A stretch of 64,000 bases of DNA from Brachybacterium muris (lineage in GTDB: Bacteria > Actinomycetota > Actinomycetes > Actinomycetales > Dermabacteraceae). The notes beneath the pieces are model-generated. The model had not been told where the DNA came from. It made no database searches and saw only the letters and a program-made list of their open reading frames with translations. A program made the translations under genes and the position numbers. This document shows positions 41,665 through 50,555 of the stretch, piece by piece. The stretch is taken from positions 2,976,001 to 3,040,000 of the forward strand of contig NZ_JAFBCB010000001.1 in assembly GCF_016907455.1 (NCBI RefSeq). Reading direction: 5' to 3'. Positions within the stretch are counted from its first letter, which is position 1. Each line of letters starts with the position of its first letter.

Positions 41665-43043
41665 TGGCCACCATCGTCTCCTACACCGCCCGGCCCCGCA
41701 GGGTCACCCAGGCCCTGCTGCTGGCCTTCGCGGTGGGGGTGGGTGTCACGGCCTATGCCCTGGTGGGGCTGGGCCGCTTCGAGGAGCTGCCCTCGAACCT
41801 GATGCAGGTGGGCATCGGAGCGGCCGTGGTGGCCGTCCTGCTGCAGATCGCGGTCATGTGGCGCGCCCCGTACGCCGACCCCACGATCCTGCCGATCGTG
41901 GTGCTGATGAACATGATCGGCATCGCGGTGATCGCCAGCATCGACTCCGCCAAGGCCCTGTACACCTCGACCGCCACGCATGTCGCCGACCGGCAGATGA
42001 TCTGGACGGTGCTCGGGGCGGTGCTGTGCATCGCCGTGCTGGTGCTGCTGCGCGACCACCGCTGGCTGCGCCGCTACACCTGGATCTTCGCCTCCCTGGG
42101 GGCCGTCCTGCTGCTGATGCCGCTGGTGCCCGGGCTGGGGGACGAGCGCAACGGTTCACGGATCTGGATCTCCATCGCGGGCAACAGCTTCCAGCCGGCC
42201 GAGCTGGCCAAGATCGCCTTCGCGATCTTCTTCGCCGGGTACCTGGTCTCCCGCCGCGACACCCTGGCCCTGGCCGGCCCCAAGGTGCTGGGCATCCACC
42301 TGCCGCGCTGGTCCGACTTCGGGCCCATCCTGGTGGCCTGGGGCTTCGCCATGGCCGTGCTGGTGTTCCAGACCGACCTGGGCACCTCCCTGATGTTCTT
42401 CGGCCTGTTCGTGGTGATGCTGTACGTGGCCACCGACCGTCTGAGCTGGCTGGTGATCGGGGCCGTGATGTTCCTGCCGCCGGCGGTGTTCGCCGCCACC
42501 CAGATGTCCCATGTGCGCCGCCGCCTCACCTGCTGGCTGGACCCCCTGTCACGGGAGAACTTCGATACCTGCGGGCAGGTCAACGCCGGCCTGTTCGGGC
42601 TGGCCAACGGTGGCATCACCGGCGCCGGGCTGGGCGATGGCCGCCCGAACGTGGTGCCGCACGCGGAGTCCGACTTCATCTACACCTCCCTGGCGGAGGA
42701 GCTGGGCCTGGTGGGCGCCTTCGCGGTGCTGCTGCTGTACCTGCTGCTGGTGCAGCGATCGTTGCGCGCCGCCGTGGGGATCTCCGACGGCTTCGGCACC
42801 CTGCTGGCCGGAGGCCTCGGCTTCGTGATGGCGCTGCAGGTGTTCGTGGTGGTCGGCGGGATCACCCGGGTGATCCCCCTGACCGGCCTGACCCTGCCGT
42901 TCCTCGCCGCCGGCGGCAGCTCCCTGGTGTGCAACTGGATCATCGCGGGGATCCTGGTGCGGCTCTCCGACGCCGCCCGCCGCCCCGCCGCCCGCCAGGT
43001 CGCCGGCACCTCCCCCACCACCCCGGCGGAGGTGATGGCGTGA
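41664..43043 (+). CDS. rodA: SEDS peptidoglycan polymerase, FtsW/RodA family
   Basis: A 459-residue glycosyltransferase with about ten to twelve helices that polymerises lipid II with its partner PBP. SEDS motifs visible are NGSRIWISIAGNSFQPAELAKIAFAIF, FQTDLGTSLMFF and, near the end, GLTLPFLAAGGSSLVCNWI. Position between pstP and pbpA matches mycobacterial rodA (Rv0017c). It therefore acts with PbpA in elongation or division. The start overlaps the pstP stop by one base. Confidence 0.94.
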   Translation: MATIVSYTARPRRVTQALLLAFAVGVGVTAYALVGLGRFEELPSNLMQVGIGAAVVAVLLQIAVMWRAPYADPTILPIVVLMNMIGIAVIASIDSAKALYTSTATHVADRQMIWTVLGAVLCIAVLVLLRDHRWLRRYTWIFASLGAVLLLMPLVPGLGDERNGSRIWISIAGNSFQPAELAKIAFAIFFAGYLVSRRDTLALAGPKVLGIHLPRWSDFGPILVAWGFAMAVLVFQTDLGTSLMFFGLFVVMLYVATDRLSWLVIGAVMFLPPAVFAATQMSHVRRRLTCWLDPLSRENFDTCGQVNAGLFGLANGGITGAGLGDGRPNVVPHAESDFIYTSLAEELGLVGAFAVLLLYLLLVQRSLRAAVGISDGFGTLLAGGLGFVMALQVFVVVGGITRVIPLTGLTLPFLAAGGSSLVCNWIIAGILVRLSDAARRPAARQVAGTSPTTPAEVMA

Positions 43044-44485
43044 ACAAGCCCCTGCGTCACGTGTGGCTCGTGGTGAGCCTGCTGTTCCTGCTGCTGTTCA
43101 CTTCCACCACCTACTTCCAGGTGGTGGCCCAGGGCCGCCTGAACGCCGATGGCCGCAACGTGCGGACGATCTACAACGAGTTCGGTCGGCACCGCGGGCC
43201 GATCGTGGTGGACGGCACCGCGATCGCCGCCTCGGTGGAGTCCGGTGACACCTACGGCTACCTGCGCACCTATGATCCCGGGGCGATGTACGCCCCGGTC
43301 ACCGGGTACTACTCGGTGATCTACGGCTTCTCCGGCATCGAGCGGGCACTGAACGACACCCTCTCCGGTGATGCCGATGCCCTGTTCTACCAGCGCATCT
43401 CCGACATCCTCTCCGGTGAGCAGGGGCAGGGCGCCACGGTCGAGCTCACCGTGGACTCGAAGGCCCAGCAGGCGGCCTGGGAGGCCCTGGGCGACCAGCG
43501 CGGCGCCGTGGTGGCACTGGACCCCGGCACCGGTGCGGTGCTGGCGATGGTCTCCACCCCCAGCTACGACCCCAACCGCCTGGCCAGCCACAGCTCCTCC
43601 GAGGTGCAGGCCGCCTGGAAGGAGCTGAACGAGGACCCGTCCCGACCGATGACCAACCGCGCCACCGGCGGCGACCTGTACCCGCCCGGTTCGGCCTTCA
43701 AGCTGGTGGTGGCGGCCTCGGCCCTGGACTCGGGGCAGTACACCCCGGACACGGTGATCCCCGGGCCCGGCGTGTACCAGCTGCCCAACTCCTCCTCGCA
43801 GATGAACAACCATGCCGGCGGCGACCAGACCCCCTGTGGCCCGGACGACTCCTCGACCCTCTCCGATGCGCTGCGGCAGTCCTGCAACACCTCCTTCGCC
43901 CTGCTGGGCCAGGAGCTGGGTGAGGACCAGCTGCGCGGGACCGCCGAGAAGTTCGGCTTCGGTGCGCGACTGGAGATCCCGCTGGCCGTGACCCCCTCCA
44001 CGATCGGCACCGACCTGGACGGCGCCCAGTTGGCCACCACCTCGATCGGCCAGTACGAGACCCGGGTGACCCCGGTGCAGATGGCGATGGTGGCCTCCGC
44101 CTTCGCCAACGACGGGGTGGTGATGGAGCCGCAGCTGATCCGCTCGGTGCGCACCTCGGACCTGTCCTCGATCGCGGAGCTCACCCCGCGCGAGGTGGGC
44201 CAGCCGGTCACCGCGTCCGGGGCCGCGCAGATGCGGCAGATGATGATCGAGGCCGTCGAGAACGGCACCGGCAGCGCCGCCCGCATCGACGGGGCCGAGG
44301 TGGGCGGCAAGACGGGCACGGCCCAGTGGGGCGAGGGGCGCACGCCCCACTCGTGGTTCGTCGGGTACGCGCAGATGGGCGAGCGCGAGGTCGCCATCGC
44401 TGTGCTGGTGGAGGAAGGCGGATACGGATCGAGGGTGGCAGCCCCGATCGCACAGGACGTCATGGAAGCGGTGATCACGGGATGA
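43040..44485 (+). CDS. pbpA: Class B penicillin-binding protein PbpA
   Basis: A peptidoglycan transpeptidase of 481 residues from GTG 43040. It has an N-terminal membrane anchor (residues ~8-28), a dimerisation/pedestal region, and the transpeptidase domain from ~150. Catalytic motifs are SAFK (Ser218, Lys221), SCN (Ser281, Asn283) and KTG (Lys424). It forms the SEDS-bPBP pair with the preceding gene. The same DNA is open in this frame back to 41444, but only the part from 43040 is this protein. Confidence 0.95.
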   Translation: MNKPLRHVWLVVSLLFLLLFTSTTYFQVVAQGRLNADGRNVRTIYNEFGRHRGPIVVDGTAIAASVESGDTYGYLRTYDPGAMYAPVTGYYSVIYGFSGIERALNDTLSGDADALFYQRISDILSGEQGQGATVELTVDSKAQQAAWEALGDQRGAVVALDPGTGAVLAMVSTPSYDPNRLASHSSSEVQAAWKELNEDPSRPMTNRATGGDLYPPGSAFKLVVAASALDSGQYTPDTVIPGPGVYQLPNSSSQMNNHAGGDQTPCGPDDSSTLSDALRQSCNTSFALLGQELGEDQLRGTAEKFGFGARLEIPLAVTPSTIGTDLDGAQLATTSIGQYETRVTPVQMAMVASAFANDGVVMEPQLIRSVRTSDLSSIAELTPREVGQPVTASGAAQMRQMMIEAVENGTGSAARIDGAEVGGKTGTAQWGEGRTPHSWFVGYAQMGEREVAIAVLVEEGGYGSRVAAPIAQDVMEAVITG

Positions 44486-45951
44486 AGACGCGGCAGGGAC
44501 TCGTCCTCGAAGGACGCTACGAACTGGACTCCCTCATCGCCACCGGCGGGATGGGCGAGGTGTGGAAGGGCCACGACCAGGAGCTGAACCGCGTGGTCGC
44601 CGTGAAGGTGCTTCGTGAGGAGTACGCGGGAGAGGACGGCTTCCTCAAGCGCTTCCGGGCCGAGGCGCGGCACACCGCCGCCCTCTCCCATGACGCCATC
44701 GCCGGGCTGTACGACTACGGCGAGCTGGACGGCCGTGCCTACATCGTGATGGAGCTGTGCCCGGGCCGGCCGCTGTCGGACATCATCGAGGAGAACCCCA
44801 GCGGGCTCCCCGAGCACCGGGTGATCCCGGTGCTGATCACCCTGGCCCGCGCACTGGATGCCGCGCACTCCAAGGGCGTGGTGCACCGTGACGTAAAGCC
44901 CGAGAACGTGCTGGTGGACGAGGATGCCGACTGGTCGATGAAGATCACCGACTTCGGCATCGCCCGCAGCAACGACCAGGCGCGGCTGACCAAGACCGGC
45001 CTGGTGATGGGCACCGCCCAGTACCTCTCGCCCGAGCAGGCGATGGGCAAGCAGGCCACCTCCCTCTCGGACATCTACGCCCTGGGCATCGTGGCCTACG
45101 AGATGCTGGCCGGGCACCGGCCCTTCACCGGGTCCAGCCAGGTGGAGATCGCGATGGCGCAGGTGAAGCAGCAGCCTCCGGAGCTGCCCTCGCACATCCA
45201 TCCGGACCTGCAGCGCCTGGTGATGATGTCACTGGCGAAGGCCCCCGCGAACCGTCCCCGCTCCGCGGCAGCGGTGGCGAGGATCCTGGAGGCCATCCAG
45301 CGGGGTGCGGAACCGCGCTTCACCACCGGTGCCATCCCCTCGCTCACCGGTGAGCAGCGTGCCGGCGCCGAACCGGGTACCGGAACCGGCGCCTCCGCAG
45401 GCAGCGGCCCGGCTCCGTCCCCCGGCAGCGCCTCCCCCACCGGGACGCGCACCGCGGCGATGCCGCTACCGATGTCCGGTCGTGGCCGCGGTGTGCGCCA
45501 CCGCTCCGGGCCGTCCGCTCAGTCGGCGGTCTCCGGCCCGTCGGCCCTGTCGGCCTCCTCCGCTTCCTCGGCACCGCGCTCCTCCTCCGCGCCGCGCTCC
45601 TCCTCCGCGCCGCGCTCCTCCTCGCGCACCGGATCGGGTCCGGCCCTGCCCGCGCCCGATGGCGCCCACGGTGGCAGCCCCACCTCCCTGGACGGGGTGG
45701 ACACCGCTCCGTCGGAGCGCACCGTGCACGGCACCACCACCGGTGCCCGCATCGGCCCGCTGTCGGTCCCGGGGATGATCCTGCTGATCCTGCTGGTCGC
45801 GGTGATCGCCCTGGCAGTGGCCGGAGGAATGGGATGGCTACCGCTCGGTTCGGCAGGCGTGTCCCAGGACGGTGCCGAGGCGATGGAGCAAGCACGTACG
45901 ATGATTCGATCGGTCGATGTCGGCCACGGCTCGAGGACGGTAGTGCAGTGA
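44482..45951 (+). CDS. pknA: Ser/Thr protein kinase PknA
   Basis: A transmembrane kinase of 489 residues controlling growth and division. The kinase domain is residues ~12-272, with GGMGEVWKG, the catalytic lysine in VAVKVL, the catalytic loop HRDVKPEN (Asp137) and DFGIA. A long juxtamembrane Ser/Pro/Ala region follows and contains three near-identical SSAPRSS repeats (bases 45575-45625). One helix lies at ~430-452, and only a short segment lies outside. There is no PASTA domain, as in PknA orthologs. The start is ATG 44482, overlapping pbpA. Confidence 0.95.
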   Translation: MKTRQGLVLEGRYELDSLIATGGMGEVWKGHDQELNRVVAVKVLREEYAGEDGFLKRFRAEARHTAALSHDAIAGLYDYGELDGRAYIVMELCPGRPLSDIIEENPSGLPEHRVIPVLITLARALDAAHSKGVVHRDVKPENVLVDEDADWSMKITDFGIARSNDQARLTKTGLVMGTAQYLSPEQAMGKQATSLSDIYALGIVAYEMLAGHRPFTGSSQVEIAMAQVKQQPPELPSHIHPDLQRLVMMSLAKAPANRPRSAAAVARILEAIQRGAEPRFTTGAIPSLTGEQRAGAEPGTGTGASAGSGPAPSPGSASPTGTRTAAMPLPMSGRGRGVRHRSGPSAQSAVSGPSALSASSASSAPRSSSAPRSSSAPRSSSRTGSGPALPAPDGAHGGSPTSLDGVDTAPSERTVHGTTTGARIGPLSVPGMILLILLVAVIALAVAGGMGWLPLGSAGVSQDGAEAMEQARTMIRSVDVGHGSRTVVQ

Positions 45952-48104
45952 GTGATGGAAACGTGGTCCTCGGGGGCCGGTACACCCTGGGGCGTGTCCT
46001 GGGCAACGGCGGCATGGCCGAGGTGTTCCTGGCGGAGGACACCCGCCTGCATCGCACGGTCGCGGTGAAGGTTCTGCGCTCGGACCTGGCGCGGGACGCC
46101 AGTTTCCAGGAGCGGTTCCGCCGGGAGGCGCAGAGCGCCGCCTCGCTGAACCACCCCTCGATCGTGGCCGTGTACGACACCGGCGAGGAGCACAGCACGT
46201 CCGTCACCGGGGCCGAGGTGACCATCCCGTACATCGTGATGGAGTACGTCGAGGGCAGCACCCTGCGTGCGTTCATCGATCCCGAGGACCCGATGGACGT
46301 GGCCCAGGCGGGCGAGGTGATGGCCGCGCTGCTGAGCGCACTGGAGTACTCCCACCGCGCCGGCATCGTCCACCGCGACATCAAGCCCGGCAACGTGATG
46401 ATCACCGAGAGCGGCCAGGTCAAGGTGATGGACTTCGGCATCGCCCGGGCCGTGGCCGATGCCACCAGCGCCATGACCGCCACCCAGGCCGTGATGGGCA
46501 CCGCCCAGTACCTCTCGCCCGAGCAGGCGCGCGGCCAGCTGGTCGATGCCCGCTCCGACATCTACTCCGCGGCCTGCGTGATGTTCGAGCTGCTCACCGG
46601 GCGGCCCCCCTTCACCGGCGACACCCCCGTGTCCATCGCCTACCAGCACGTGCGGGAGACCCCGCCCGCGCCCTCGCACTTCAACCCGGCGATCACCCCT
46701 GCGATGGACGCGGTGATCCTCACCGGACTGGCCAAGGACCGCGAGGAGCGGTACGCCAGTGCCGTCGCCTTCTCCCGCGACATCGCTGCGGTGATCTCCG
46801 GCCGCGCACCGGCCCTGGTGGCCGGGACGGTCCCCGCCGGTGCCGACGCCGACGCCACCACCGTGCTGAGCCCCATGGACGACGCCACCGAGGCCCTGCC
46901 CGTGATGGCCGGGGCCGCAGGAGGTGCCACCTCCGCACTCGCCGCTCAGCACACCGGGCCGATCACCGCCCAGAACGGCGCGGTGGTCACCCCCGGCAGC
47001 CCGCCGCCCGGTCCGGTCGACGAGAAGAAGAAGCGCACCCCGTGGTGGCTGATCGCCCTGGTGGTGGTGGCCGTCGTCGGCCTGCTCGCCGCCCTGGTGT
47101 GGTGGCTGGACCCCCTCGGTGACGACGGACCGGAGTCGGTCGCCGTCCCCGCCGTGGTCGGTGAGACGGAGGCCGACGCCCTGGCGCTGCTGGAGGACGT
47201 CGGGCTCAAGGGCGAGGTGGAGTACCAGAACTCGACAGACGTCGACGAGGGCACCGTCATCTCCTCGAACCCGGCACCGGAGGCGGCTGCCCCGGTGGGC
47301 AGCACCGTGGCCCTGACCGTCTCCTCCGGTCCGGAGGACGTCACCGTCCCCGATCTCGCCGGCAAGACCCGTGACGATGCGAGGGCGGAGCTCGAGGAGC
47401 TCGGTCTGGTGATGTCAGAAGGTGAGCAGGAGGACGCCCCGAAGCTCGAGTCCGGACAGATCGTGCGCAGCTCCCCGCAGGCGGGCAGCCCCGTGCAGCC
47501 GGGCAGCACGGTCGAGGTGGTGGTCGCCACCGGCAACGTGACGATGCCGAACCTCGATGGTGTGGACATCGAGGAGGCCACCAAGATCCTCGAGGACCTC
47601 GGCCTGGTGGCGGCTCCCACGGAGCGTGAGGACACCGAGAACGCACCCGGGACCGTGCTGGAGCAGAGCCGTCCCGCGGGCGAGCCCGTCCAGGTGGGGA
47701 CCTCGGTGAACCTGATCGTGGCCCGCGAGGCCGGGCCGGCCACCGTGCCCAACGTCGAGGGGCGCACCCTGGAGGAGGCCACCCGGATCCTGGGGGATGA
47801 GGGCTTCGGGACCCCGACTGCACGCGAGCACCACGCCTCCGTCCCGGAGGGCCGGGTCATCCGCACCGAGCCCGGGGCGAACGAGGAGGTGGCCCGCGGC
47901 TCCTCGATCACGATCGTGGTGTCCCTGGGCCCGGAGCCCGCCCCCGAGCCCGAGCCCGAGCCGACCACCGAGGAGCCCGAGCCCACGGAGGAGCCCAGCC
48001 CCACCGAGGAGCCCGAGCCCACCTCCGAGGCCCCCGGGGAGAACCCCCCCACCGGGCCCGGCAACAACAACGGCCGCGGGCGAGGGAGCGGCAACGGTGG
48101 CTGA
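45948..48104 (+). CDS. pknB: Ser/Thr protein kinase PknB with four PASTA domains
   Basis: A 718-residue peptidoglycan/lipid II-sensing kinase. Kinase domain residues ~10-275 have GNGGMAEVFLAED, VAVKVLR, HRDIKPGN (Asp144) and DFGIA. A transmembrane helix is at ~365-385. Four PASTA repeats follow from ~394 to ~660, each starting with a V-P-x-(V/L)-x-G-type motif, such as VPAVVGE, VPDLAGK, MPNLDGV and VPNVEGR. The tail has Glu-Pro repeats and ends in a Gly/Asn/Arg-rich stretch. GTG 45948 overlaps the pknA stop. Confidence 0.96.
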   Translation: MSDGNVVLGGRYTLGRVLGNGGMAEVFLAEDTRLHRTVAVKVLRSDLARDASFQERFRREAQSAASLNHPSIVAVYDTGEEHSTSVTGAEVTIPYIVMEYVEGSTLRAFIDPEDPMDVAQAGEVMAALLSALEYSHRAGIVHRDIKPGNVMITESGQVKVMDFGIARAVADATSAMTATQAVMGTAQYLSPEQARGQLVDARSDIYSAACVMFELLTGRPPFTGDTPVSIAYQHVRETPPAPSHFNPAITPAMDAVILTGLAKDREERYASAVAFSRDIAAVISGRAPALVAGTVPAGADADATTVLSPMDDATEALPVMAGAAGGATSALAAQHTGPITAQNGAVVTPGSPPPGPVDEKKKRTPWWLIALVVVAVVGLLAALVWWLDPLGDDGPESVAVPAVVGETEADALALLEDVGLKGEVEYQNSTDVDEGTVISSNPAPEAAAPVGSTVALTVSSGPEDVTVPDLAGKTRDDARAELEELGLVMSEGEQEDAPKLESGQIVRSSPQAGSPVQPGSTVEVVVATGNVTMPNLDGVDIEEATKILEDLGLVAAPTEREDTENAPGTVLEQSRPAGEPVQVGTSVNLIVAREAGPATVPNVEGRTLEEATRILGDEGFGTPTAREHHASVPEGRVIRTEPGANEEVARGSSITIVVSLGPEPAPEPEPEPTTEEPEPTEEPSPTEEPEPTSEAPGENPPTGPGNNNGRGRGSGNGG

Positions 48105-48759
48105 GCAGGAGACCGCCGGCACCCCGATCCTGGTGGTCGACAACTACGACAGCTTCGTCTACACCATCGTGGGCTACCTCGAGCAGATGGGCGCTGCGTG
48201 CACCGTGGTGCGCAACGACGAGGTCCCCCAGCAGGAGGACGGCACCGTGGACCTCACCGGCTTCGCCGGGGTGCTGGTCTCCCCCGGTCCCGGCAATCCC
48301 ACCACCGCGGGGCGCTCCCTCGAGGTGATCGGTGCCTGCGCCGAGGTTCGGGTGCCGATGCTGGGCGTGTGCCTGGGGCACCAGGCGCTGGGCCAGTTCT
48401 ACGGGGCCACCGTGCAGCACGCCCCGGAGCTGATGCACGGCCGCACCAGCGAGCTCACCCACGAGGGCCACAGCGTGTTCCAGGGGGCGCCCAGCCCCCT
48501 GACCGCCACCCGGTACCACTCGCTCACCGTGGTGCCCGCGACCATCCCCGAGCAGTTGGAGGTCACCGCGGCCACCGCGAGTGGGATCGTGATGGGCCTG
48601 GCCCACCGTGAGCTGCCCCTGCACGGGGTGCAGTTCCACCCCGAGTCGGTGCTGACGGAGAACGGGCACCTGATGCTGGCGCGCTTCCTGGAGCTGTGCG
48701 ACGGCATCGACGCCGAGGAGCGCTCCCGGGGGCTCGCTCCCCTGCTGGCCTCCAGCTGA
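48097..48759 (+). CDS. trpG: Class I glutamine amidotransferase, anthranilate/aminodeoxychorismate synthase component II
   Basis: A 220-residue amidase releasing ammonia from glutamine for a chorismate-using partner. Catalytic Cys92 is in GVCLGHQALGQ, and the His-Glu pair is in GVQFHPES. The N-terminal VVDNYDSFVYTIVGYL is the family opening. GTG 48097 overlaps the pknB end by eight bases. No trpE or pabB gene is adjacent, so anthranilate versus p-aminobenzoate use is unresolved. The same gene lies beside pknB in mycobacteria (Rv0013), where it is on the opposite strand. Confidence 0.88.
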   Translation: MAEQETAGTPILVVDNYDSFVYTIVGYLEQMGAACTVVRNDEVPQQEDGTVDLTGFAGVLVSPGPGNPTTAGRSLEVIGACAEVRVPMLGVCLGHQALGQFYGATVQHAPELMHGRTSELTHEGHSVFQGAPSPLTATRYHSLTVVPATIPEQLEVTAATASGIVMGLAHRELPLHGVQFHPESVLTENGHLMLARFLELCDGIDAEERSRGLAPLLASS

Positions 48760-48765
48760 CAGCCC

Positions 48766-48969
48766 TCAGGCCGTCCCCACACCACCCGGGGCGGTGACGT
48801 CACCGGGCTGGGGTGAGCCCACCAGGCCGTCGTTGAACGGCATGTACGGGGCGATCGCGGGGAACACCCACCCGAACAGCACCACCACGATCGCGGCCAG
48901 CGCCAGCAGGGTGATCAGCACCCGCACCCACAGCGGCCCGGGCAGGTGTCGGAACATCCAGCTGTACAT
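48766..48969 (-). CDS. Small single-pass membrane protein
   Basis: A 67-residue protein with one hydrophobic segment (residues ~14-38: VLITLLALAAIVVVLFGWVFP) and a short Pro/Gly-rich exterior tail. Its ATG overlaps the sortase stop by one base (TGATG), so it is the third gene of the DUF881-sortase operon. Short proteins of this shape accompany actinobacterial class E sortases. Function unknown. Confidence 0.7.
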   Translation of the reverse strand: MYSWMFRHLPGPLWVRVLITLLALAAIVVVLFGWVFPAIAPYMPFNDGLVGSPQPGDVTAPGGVGTA

Positions 48970-49712
48970 CAGCCCTCCTCCTGCTCGGCGAGCGCCTCGG
49001 GGATGCCGTCGGCGCGATCTGTCCAGTAGGCGAACTCGGCGTGCACGATGTACCGCTCACGCGCGGAGTACATGGGGTGACAGGCGGTCAGGGTGAGCAT
49101 CGCCTCGGTGGGCTCCACGTCCGGCTGGCCGGGGGCAGGTGCGATCACCTCGACCGCATCGGGCATCACCACCAGCGACTCGGTCACCTCGTACACGTAG
49201 AACGCATCGGCCGTCTCGATCACGATCGCATCGCCGTCCTCCAGGCGGGCGATGTCCTCGAAGGGCCGACCGTAGGTGTTGCGGTGACCGGCCACCGAGA
49301 AGTTGCCCACCTGGCCGGGCAGGGCCGTCTCCGGGTAATGGCCCACGCCCTTGACGTTGAGCACCTTCTCCAGGCTGACGCCCTCGGCCAGCGGCACCCG
49401 TTCACGATCGAACTCGGGCACGTGCATGGTGCCCCACACCATGGTGTCACCCAGGGTGTCCGGCACCGGCGGGGGGCCGTCCTGACGGGGGGCGATCTGC
49501 TGGTCCACCTCGCCCCATTGCTGGTCGAGCTCGGCGACGATGCCGTCCTGCTCGCGGTCGGCGATGACGTCGGTCCACCACAGCTGCCACACCAGGAACA
49601 GCAGCATCAGCGCGCCGGCAGTGAGCAGCAGCTCACCGAGCACGCCGATCACGCCGCCGAGGAGGGAGCGGCTGCGGGTGCGGTTGCCGGCACTGTGCGA
49701 TCCGCGTGTCAT
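48969..49712 (-). CDS. srtE: Class E sortase
   Basis: A membrane transpeptidase of 247 residues that attaches LAxTG-type proteins to peptidoglycan. The N-terminal anchor is residues ~18-42. The catalytic triad is His143 in SVAGHRNTYG, Cys211 in TLTACHP, and Arg218 or Arg220 in SARERYIV. The TLTxC motif and lack of other sortase-cluster genes fit class E, the housekeeping type of high-GC actinobacteria. Overlaps with the genes on both sides show operon coupling. Confidence 0.92.
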   Translation of the reverse strand: MTRGSHSAGNRTRSRSLLGGVIGVLGELLLTAGALMLLFLVWQLWWTDVIADREQDGIVAELDQQWGEVDQQIAPRQDGPPPVPDTLGDTMVWGTMHVPEFDRERVPLAEGVSLEKVLNVKGVGHYPETALPGQVGNFSVAGHRNTYGRPFEDIARLEDGDAIVIETADAFYVYEVTESLVVMPDAVEVIAPAPGQPDVEPTEAMLTLTACHPMYSARERYIVHAEFAYWTDRADGIPEALAEQEEG

Positions 49713-50440
49713 CCGGTCCTCGCAACGTCGATGGTGAGCGAGCCCTCGAAGGCGGGAAGGGTGACCTCGTCCAGCGGCTCGGAGCGTTCACCGAGGCCCA
49801 CGTACTCCACCCATTCGCGGTACACCTTCACGCTCGGGGCACTGTCCAGGGAGGCGATCATGGCGTCGGGGTCACCGATCGCGGTGATCACGAACGGCGG
49901 GGAGTACACCCGTCCTTCGAGCAGCAGGGTGTTGCCGGCGCAGCGGAACGCGCTGCCGTTGATGACGCGCTGGTCCTGCAGCATCATCGCCTCCGCACCG
50001 CCTGCCCACAGGGCATTGATGAACGCCTCCATGTCCTGCTGGTGCACCACCAGGTCGTCCGGCGTGACACCGGGGATGCTGCCCAGCGCACTGGTGGGGG
50101 CGTCGGACAGCGTGATGCGCACTCCGGGGCCGGAGACGGCGCTGAGGCCCACCGCATCAGCGACCAGCTGGGAGCGGTCCTCGGAGCTGCTGGTGCCCTG
50201 CGTGAGCTCCTCGATCCGGGTGCGCTTGGAGGCGGCGGCATCGGTGAGGTCCGAGATGGTGCGGCCGCGTTCGCGCAGCACCTCGGCCACGCTGCCGGAC
50301 TCGTCACGGATCGACTCGCCGCCGGAGATTCGGGCGGTGCTCACGAACAGCACGCCGCACAGGCCCATCACCAGGCCCACGCCGATGCGGCCGGTGAGTT
50401 CGCGGCGCGTGGGGGTGGTGTGCCCGGTGTCATCGGCCAT
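49709..50440 (-). CDS. DUF881 family membrane protein
   Basis: A 243-residue protein with one N-terminal helix (residues ~17-36), a coiled-coil-like stretch (VLRERGRTISDLTDAAASKRTRIEEL), and the extracellular DUF881 domain. The domain includes GPGVRITLSDAP, DLVVHQQDMEAFINALWAGGAEAM and NGTLLLEG-like segments. The ortholog lies at the same place near crgA and pknB in mycobacteria (Rv0012). GGGGAGGGG precedes the ATG. Role unknown. First gene of the sortase operon, divergent from crgA. Confidence 0.88.
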   Translation of the reverse strand: MADDTGHTTPTRRELTGRIGVGLVMGLCGVLFVSTARISGGESIRDESGSVAEVLRERGRTISDLTDAAASKRTRIEELTQGTSSSEDRSQLVADAVGLSAVSGPGVRITLSDAPTSALGSIPGVTPDDLVVHQQDMEAFINALWAGGAEAMMLQDQRVINGSAFRCAGNTLLLEGRVYSPPFVITAIGDPDAMIASLDSAPSVKVYREWVEYVGLGERSEPLDEVTLPAFEGSLTIDVARTG

Positions 50441-50493
50441 GGCCCCTCCCCTTCTCCTCGCGCTGTCGCCCCACGAGCATTACCCTAAGCCAA

Positions 50494-50511
50494 GGTCCGC
50501 ACGTGCGGACC
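50494..50511. promoter_or_regulatory. 18-bp perfect palindrome between DUF881 and crgA
   Basis: GGTCCGCACGTGCGGACC reads the same on both strands. It lies 45 bases before crgA and 54 before the DUF881 start, in the only gap of this region shared by two divergent operons. A dimeric regulator site is the likeliest reading. An RNA hairpin is possible but would have no loop. Confidence 0.5.
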
Positions 50512-50555
50512 ACCGTGCTCAGCGCGCGGTCACTGTGGTGAGGGAGCATCGACGT

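Noticed and set aside
41444-43039. Upstream extension of the pbpA reading frame through pstP and rodA
   Set aside because: The Pro/Arg-rich translation has no family features, and overlapping rodA is clearly the real gene. PbpA starts at GTG 43040.
45570-45630. Serine/arginine repeats in PknA as a frameshift artefact
   Set aside because: The frame is continuous into the transmembrane helix. Low-complexity juxtamembrane linkers are usual in these kinases.
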